Below, piece by piece: positions 5,602 to 8,719 of a stretch of DNA of 8,719 nucleotides. The position numbers were made by a program, and so were the translations under genes. This DNA comes from Lutibacter sp. (lineage in GTDB: Bacteria > Bacteroidota > Bacteroidia > Flavobacteriales > Flavobacteriaceae), in the NCBI GenBank assembly GCA_002733285.1, contig NVVE01000006.1:64940-73658 (forward strand). The letters are read 5' to 3'. Position 1 is the first letter of the stretch. Each line of letters begins with the position of its first letter. The notes beneath the pieces were generated by a model, which worked only from the letters and a program-made list of their open reading frames with translations, did not search any database and had not been told where the DNA came from.

Positions 5602-6579
5602 ATGAAAAGAAATAGCCTTTTTAATCTTCAGAATAGTATTAATTTCGAAAAAATATCGATTGAAATATTTCAATTACAAGCTAAAAAGTGTACTGTTTAC
5701 AAAGAATTTATAAATCATTTAAAACTCAATATTAATGATGTTAAAAGTATAAATCAGATTCCTTTTTTACCAATTCAATTTTTTAAATCTCATAAAGTAA
5801 TTGCTTCAAATTTGCCCATTCATCAAGTTTTTTTAAGTAGCGGAACCACCGGAAAGACTCAAAGTAAGCATTATATTTCAGAACTAGATATTTATGAAAA
5901 AAGTTTTTTAAAAGGTTTTGAATGTTTTTACGGAAGTATTGAAAATTATACTGTATTGGCATTGTTACCTTCTTATTTGGAGCAAGAAGGATCTTCTTTA
6001 ATTTATATGGTAAATGATTTAATTAATAAATCAAAAAAGCCTAAAAGTGGATTTTACTTAAATAATTTAGACGAATTGCGTGAAAATTTAATAGCATTAG
6101 ATAAAAACAACCAAAAAGTACTACTTATTGGAGTTTCTTATGCATTATTGGATTTAGTTGAAAAATTCAATTTTAAACTAAAAAATGTCATAATTATGGA
6201 AACTGGAGGAATGAAAGGAAGAAGAAAAGAATTGATTAGAGAAGAATTACACCAGGTTTTATGCAATGGTTTTGGTGTAAAAAAAATTCATTCAGAATAT
6301 GGAATGACAGAATTATTAAGTCAAGCATATTCAAAAGGAGATGGAATTTTTAATTGTCCCCCTTGGATGAAAGTATTAACCCGTGATACTGAAGATACAC
6401 TTACTATTTTGCCTGAAGGAAAATCAGGGGGTATCAATGTAATTGATTTGGCAAATATTAATTCTTGTTCATTTATTGCGACACAAGATTTGGGTAAAAC
6501 TTATACAAATGGAACATTTGAAGTTTTAGGTCGCTTTGATGATTCAGATATTAGAGGATGTAATTTGATGATATTTTAA
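5602..6579 (+). CDS. LuxE-family acyl-protein synthetase / acyltransferase
   Basis: This complete 325-residue soluble protein resembles the LuxE acyl-protein synthetase family, which belongs to the adenylate-forming (ANL) fold group. LuxE activates a fatty acid as acyl-AMP and moves it to its own cysteine. Visible motifs are the nucleotide-binding loop SSGTTGKTQSKH (79-90), METGGMKGRR (199-208), HSEYGMTEL (230-238, the ANL-like aromatic-Gly-x-Thr-Glu core), ATQDLG (293-298) and GRFDDSDIRGC (310-320). Cys320 lies five residues from the end, near where LuxE carries its acylated cysteine, and is a plausible acyl acceptor. The protein is shorter than bacterial LuxE (about 370 residues), and no luxC, luxD or luciferase gene is present, so a bioluminescence role is very unlikely. 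The substrate and partner are unknown. It is transcribed away from the sigma gene and converges on tyrS. Confidence 0.85.
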   Translation: MKRNSLFNLQNSINFEKISIEIFQLQAKKCTVYKEFINHLKLNINDVKSINQIPFLPIQFFKSHKVIASNLPIHQVFLSSGTTGKTQSKHYISELDIYEKSFLKGFECFYGSIENYTVLALLPSYLEQEGSSLIYMVNDLINKSKKPKSGFYLNNLDELRENLIALDKNNQKVLLIGVSYALLDLVEKFNFKLKNVIIMETGGMKGRRKELIREELHQVLCNGFGVKKIHSEYGMTELLSQAYSKGDGIFNCPPWMKVLTRDTEDTLTILPEGKSGGINVIDLANINSCSFIATQDLGKTYTNGTFEVLGRFDDSDIRGCNLMIF

Positions 6580-6584
6580 CACTC

Positions 6585-6662
6585 TGTCATTCCTGCGAAG
6601 GCAGGAATCCATTTTTAATCTGGGTTTCAAATTGTAAGATTCCTGCCTTCGCAGGAATGACA
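6585..6662. repeat. Pair of inverted REP-like hairpin units (25-bp perfect inverted repeat)
   Basis: The arms at 6585-6609 and 6638-6662 are perfect reverse complements over 25 bases and enclose a 28-base AT-rich spacer. Each arm also contains its own short hairpin: TTCCTGC-GAAG-GCAGGAA on the left and its reverse complement, loop CTTC, on the right. The GC content is far above the surroundings. It sits between the convergent LuxE-like and tyrS genes. Similar palindromic repeats are scattered between genes in many bacterial genomes. Neither side has a T-run, so it is a poor classical terminator, although the long stem could still stop or protect both transcripts. Confidence 0.93.
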
Positions 6663-6678
6663 ATCTAAATTATTCCAA

Positions 6679-7965
6679 TTAAACTACCTTCAATAAATAA
6701 TAACTCTTTTTACCACGTTGTAATAACACAAATTTATCAGCAATTAAGTTTTTAGTTGTGATTACACAATCGTCTTTTACTTTAGCTTTGTTTACAGATA
6801 TGGAATTTTCTTTTAAAGCCCTTCGAACTTCCCCATTAGATTTTAAAAATCCATTTTCAGCAAATGCAGCAACAATTTCCAATCCGTTTTCAATAACAGA
6901 ACGGTTGATTTCAGCTTGAGGAACTCCATCAAAAACATCTAAAAATGTTTGCTCATCTAATGCTATTAAATCGTTTGAAGTAGATTTTCCAAATAATATA
7001 TTGGAAGCTTTTATAGCATTATCATACGCATCTTTTCCATGTGTCATAATAGTAACTTCTTCTCCAATTTTCTTTTGAAGAATACGCGCATGTGGCGCTT
7101 CTTTATGCTCAGCTATTAACTGATCTATGGTTTCTTTATCTAAGAACGTAAATATTTTAATATACTTTTCTGCATCTTCATCTGATGAGTTTAACCAGTA
7201 TTGGTAATATTTGTAAGGGGAAGTTCTGTTTGCATCTAACCAAACATTGCCACCAGCAGTTTTCCCAAACTTTGTTCCATCAGCTTTAGTTATTAATTTA
7301 CAAGTTAAAGCATAAGCTTTACCTTGTGCTTTTCTTCTTACAAGTTCGGTTCCAGTTGTAATATTACCCCATTGATCAGATCCTCCCATTTGAAGTACAC
7401 AATTTTTTTCTTTATATAAATGGTAAAAATCATATCCTTGAAATAGTTGGTAGGTAAATTCAGTAAAACTCATTCCAGTTTTAGCATCAGAATCTAAACG
7501 TTTTTTTACAGAATCTTTCGCCATCATATAATTAACAGTAATATGTTTTCCTATATCACGAACAAAATCGATCAATGAAATATCTTTCATCCAATCGTAA
7601 TTATTTACTAATTCAGCAGCATTTTCAGAAGAACTGTCAAAGTTTAAAAAACGTGCTAATTGACCTTTTACGCCTGTAATATTTTTAGTTAGTGTTTCTT
7701 CATCTAGCAAATTTCGTTCATCAGATTTTCCTGAAGGATCTCCAACCATTCCAGTTGCTCCACCAACCAATGCTATAGGATTATGACCAGCTTTTTGAAA
7801 ATGCATTAATATAATTATAGGCACTAAACTTCCAATATGTAAAGAATCGGCAGTTGGATCAAAACCAATATAACCAGTAGTTTTATTTTTTAATAAATAG
7901 TCTTCAGTTTCGGGCATGATATCATGTAACATGCCTCTCCAACGTAGTTCTTCAACAAAATTCAT
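6679..7965 (-). CDS. tyrS: Tyrosine--tRNA ligase (TyrRS)
   Basis: This complete 428-residue class I aminoacyl-tRNA synthetase charges tRNA-Tyr in the cytosol. The HIGH motif appears as HIGS (43-46) and the KMSKS loop as KFGKT (232-236), both usual forms for bacterial TyrRS. The tyrosine pocket is seen in [12 protein letters not shown] (31-42) and in Y172, Q176 and D179 (TYQLFQGYD). GDPSGK (75-80) and [10 protein letters not shown] (192-201) are signature blocks of the catalytic domain. An S4-like RNA-binding domain fills about 355-428 ([20 protein letters not shown] at 373-392). Length and domain order are normal for bacterial TyrRS. It is a single-gene unit with its own promoter element, divergent from the epimerase gene and convergent with the LuxE-like gene. 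No T-box leader is present; the leader is only about 15 bases. Confidence 0.98.
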   Translation of the reverse strand: MNFVEELRWRGMLHDIMPETEDYLLKNKTTGYIGFDPTADSLHIGSLVPIIILMHFQKAGHNPIALVGGATGMVGDPSGKSDERNLLDEETLTKNITGVKGQLARFLNFDSSSENAAELVNNYDWMKDISLIDFVRDIGKHITVNYMMAKDSVKKRLDSDAKTGMSFTEFTYQLFQGYDFYHLYKEKNCVLQMGGSDQWGNITTGTELVRRKAQGKAYALTCKLITKADGTKFGKTAGGNVWLDANRTSPYKYYQYWLNSSDEDAEKYIKIFTFLDKETIDQLIAEHKEAPHARILQKKIGEEVTIMTHGKDAYDNAIKASNILFGKSTSNDLIALDEQTFLDVFDGVPQAEINRSVIENGLEIVAAFAENGFLKSNGEVRRALKENSISVNKAKVKDDCVITTKNLIADKFVLLQRGKKSYYLLKVV

Positions 7966-7986
7966 TTTCTAAATTTTTATTTTCAG

Positions 7987-7994
7987 CAAAGATA
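7987..7994 (-). promoter_or_regulatory. -7 promoter element for tyrS
   Basis: The minus-strand octamer TATCTTTG is a perfect TAnnTTTG match, 21 bases before the tyrS ATG. That predicts a leader of about 15 bases, too short for a structured riboswitch or T-box. No clear TTTG is found about 19 bases upstream. Confidence 0.5.
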
Positions 7995-8000
7995 AAATTT

Positions 8001-8032
8001 TAGTTGTTAGTTACTGTGTTTAGTTATTAGTT
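8001..8032. repeat. Imperfect direct repeat TAGTTGTTAGTT / TAGTTATTAGTT
   Basis: Two 12-base units (8001-8012 and 8021-8032) differ at one position and start 20 bases apart. Each is built from the simple motif TTAGTT. They lie upstream of the tyrS -7 box in the divergent spacer. They may be slippage-derived low-complexity sequence; the 20-base phase is close to two helical turns, so paired protein binding is possible but unsupported. Confidence 0.45.
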
Positions 8033-8037
8033 TTTTA

Positions 8038-8080
8038 ATCACTTGTGATGTAAAATACCCAAACATTTTTTATACTTTCG
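8038..8080 (+). promoter_or_regulatory. Candidate control region for the epimerase gene
   Basis: ATCAC-TT-GTGAT (8038-8049) is a perfect 5-bp inverted repeat with a 2-base centre. TACTTTCG (8073-8080), one mismatch from TAnnTTTG, ends 4 bases before the ATG at 8085. That box is too close for a normal leader unless the message is nearly leaderless or translation starts further in. The inverted repeat could be an operator for either divergent gene. Confidence 0.22.
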
Positions 8081-8084
8081 TTTT

Positions 8085-8719
8085 ATGATTTTAGTAACTG
8101 GAGGTACAGGTTTAGTTGGTGCACATTTATTGTATCATCTTTTGATTGAAAATAGCTGCGTAAAAGCTATTCATAGAAAAAAGAGCGATTTAAATGCTGT
8201 GAAAAATGTTTTTAGTTATTATTCTGATGATTTTGAGGTTGTTTTTAATAAAATTGAATGGATTGAGGCTGATATTACAGATGTTTATTCCTTAGAAAAA
8301 GCATTAGAAAATGTAACTGAAGTTTACCATTCGGCAGCATTGGTATCTTTCAATCCGGATGACTACAAAGCAATGCGAAAAACAAATATTGAAGGGACTT
8401 CAAATATTGTAAATCTTTGTATTGATAAAAAAGTTAAAAAACTGTGTTTTGTGAGCTCAATTGCAACAATGGAAAAATCGTTGAAGAATACGAGCATTGA
8501 TGAAGAATGTGAATGGAACACAGAGTTGAATAATTATGGCTATGCCATTACTAAACATGGGGCAGAAATGGAAGTTTGGAGGGCTTCTCAAGAAGGTGTT
8601 GATGTTGTTGTTGTAAACCCAGGGGTAATTCTAGGGGCTGGTTTTTGGAAAAATGGATCGGGAGAACTATTTTCTAAAATTTACAAAGGGCTAAAATTTT
8701 ATACGGAAGGAATTACAGG
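8085..8719 (+). CDS. NAD-dependent epimerase/dehydratase family protein (partial, C terminus beyond the window)
   Basis: The frame is open from the ATG at 8085 to the window end, giving 211 residues of an extended short-chain dehydrogenase; full-length members have roughly 310-340. The N terminus begins directly with the Rossmann strand and the motif VTGGTGLVG (4-12). Asp63 in EADITD contacts adenine in the family. HSAALVSF (82-89) holds the usual 'AA' turn, FVSSIA (122-127) supplies the catalytic Ser, and Y153-x3-K157 (YAITK) is the active-site pair. NPGVILG (178-184) is the conserved post-catalytic strand. Such proteins act on nucleotide sugars, steroids or dihydroflavonol-like carbonyls. 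The sequence resembles the dihydroflavonol-reductase-like branch, but the substrate-binding C-terminal part is missing and no substrate should be assigned. It is divergent from tyrS across 119 bases. Confidence 0.88.
   Translation, partial: MILVTGGTGLVGAHLLYHLLIENSCVKAIHRKKSDLNAVKNVFSYYSDDFEVVFNKIEWIEADITDVYSLEKALENVTEVYHSAALVSFNPDDYKAMRKTNIEGTSNIVNLCIDKKVKKLCFVSSIATMEKSLKNTSIDEECEWNTELNNYGYAITKHGAEMEVWRASQEGVDVVVVNPGVILGAGFWKNGSGELFSKIYKGLKFYTEGIT

Noticed and set aside
5420..5605. A 61-codon plus-strand frame over the sigma gene start and the divergent spacer
   Set aside because: It is antisense to the sigma gene's N-terminal region and overlaps the LuxE-like start; nothing supports it as a gene.
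5602..6579. A bioluminescence (lux) locus
   Set aside because: Only the LuxE-like gene is present; luxA, luxB, luxC and luxD are absent and the neighbours are unrelated.
6585..6662. CRISPR-like repeat pair
   Set aside because: There are only two copies, in inverted and not direct orientation, with one 28-base spacer and no cas genes, so it is not an array.
5581..8066. Shared motif TTGTGATGT...CCCAAA upstream of both plus-strand genes at 5602 and 8085
   Set aside because: The gap between the two halves differs in length (TT versus AAAATA), the motif overlaps promoter boxes differently, and two occurrences in AT-rich spacers are too few to call a site.
7966..8084. T-box or riboswitch upstream of tyrS
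   Set aside because: The predicted leader is about 15 bases, there is no specifier or antiterminator-like structure, and T-boxes are not characteristic of this phylum.

Overview
The window looks like a chromosomal stretch from a member of the Bacteroidota, most likely a marine-type Flavobacteriaceae. This rests on four things: the DNA is very AT-rich; TAA stops dominate; genes largely lack strong Shine-Dalgarno sequences; and perfect or near-perfect copies of the Bacteroidota -7 promoter element TAnnTTTG lie just upstream of several genes. The protein families agree, in particular an ECF sigma factor beside a one-TM/beta-barrel partner and an orphan LuxE-like acyltransferase. No strain or species can be named from the sequence alone.

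Layout. Positions 1-146 hold a possible end of an upstream gene, a small inverted repeat and a strong rho-independent terminator. A plus-strand pair follows, 10 bases apart: a classical short-chain dehydrogenase of the YdfG type (147-902) and a Schlafen/AlbA_2-type protein of unknown role (913-2052). They end in a symmetrical terminator shared with the convergent ALDH7-family aldehyde dehydrogenase (2095-3636, minus). Upstream of that is a separate minus-strand operon, an ECF sigma factor (4977-5519) followed by a protein with one transmembrane helix and a C-terminal outer-membrane beta-barrel (3768-4961), closed by its own terminator. Divergent from the sigma gene is a LuxE-family acyl-protein synthetase-like gene (5602-6579). 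It converges on tyrosyl-tRNA synthetase (6679-7965, minus) across a perfect 25-base inverted repeat made of two REP-like hairpin units. Divergent from tyrS, a NAD-dependent epimerase/dehydratase gene begins at 8085 and runs off the window.

How the genes work together. Most of the window is ordinary, with metabolic and translation genes in short separate units. The part with a system-level story is the sigma/barrel pair. Its architecture matches the idea of an anti-sigma factor that spans both membranes: a cytoplasmic N terminus, an inner-membrane helix, a disordered periplasmic tether and an outer-membrane barrel. Such dual membrane-spanning anti-sigma factors (Dma) are known from Bacteroides thetaiotaomicron. 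Both genes of this pair appear to use non-ATG starts (TTG and GTG), and the GTG is forced by an in-frame stop just upstream. There is no sign of phage, transposase, CRISPR array, tRNA or rRNA. No gene-free stretch exceeds 150 bases.
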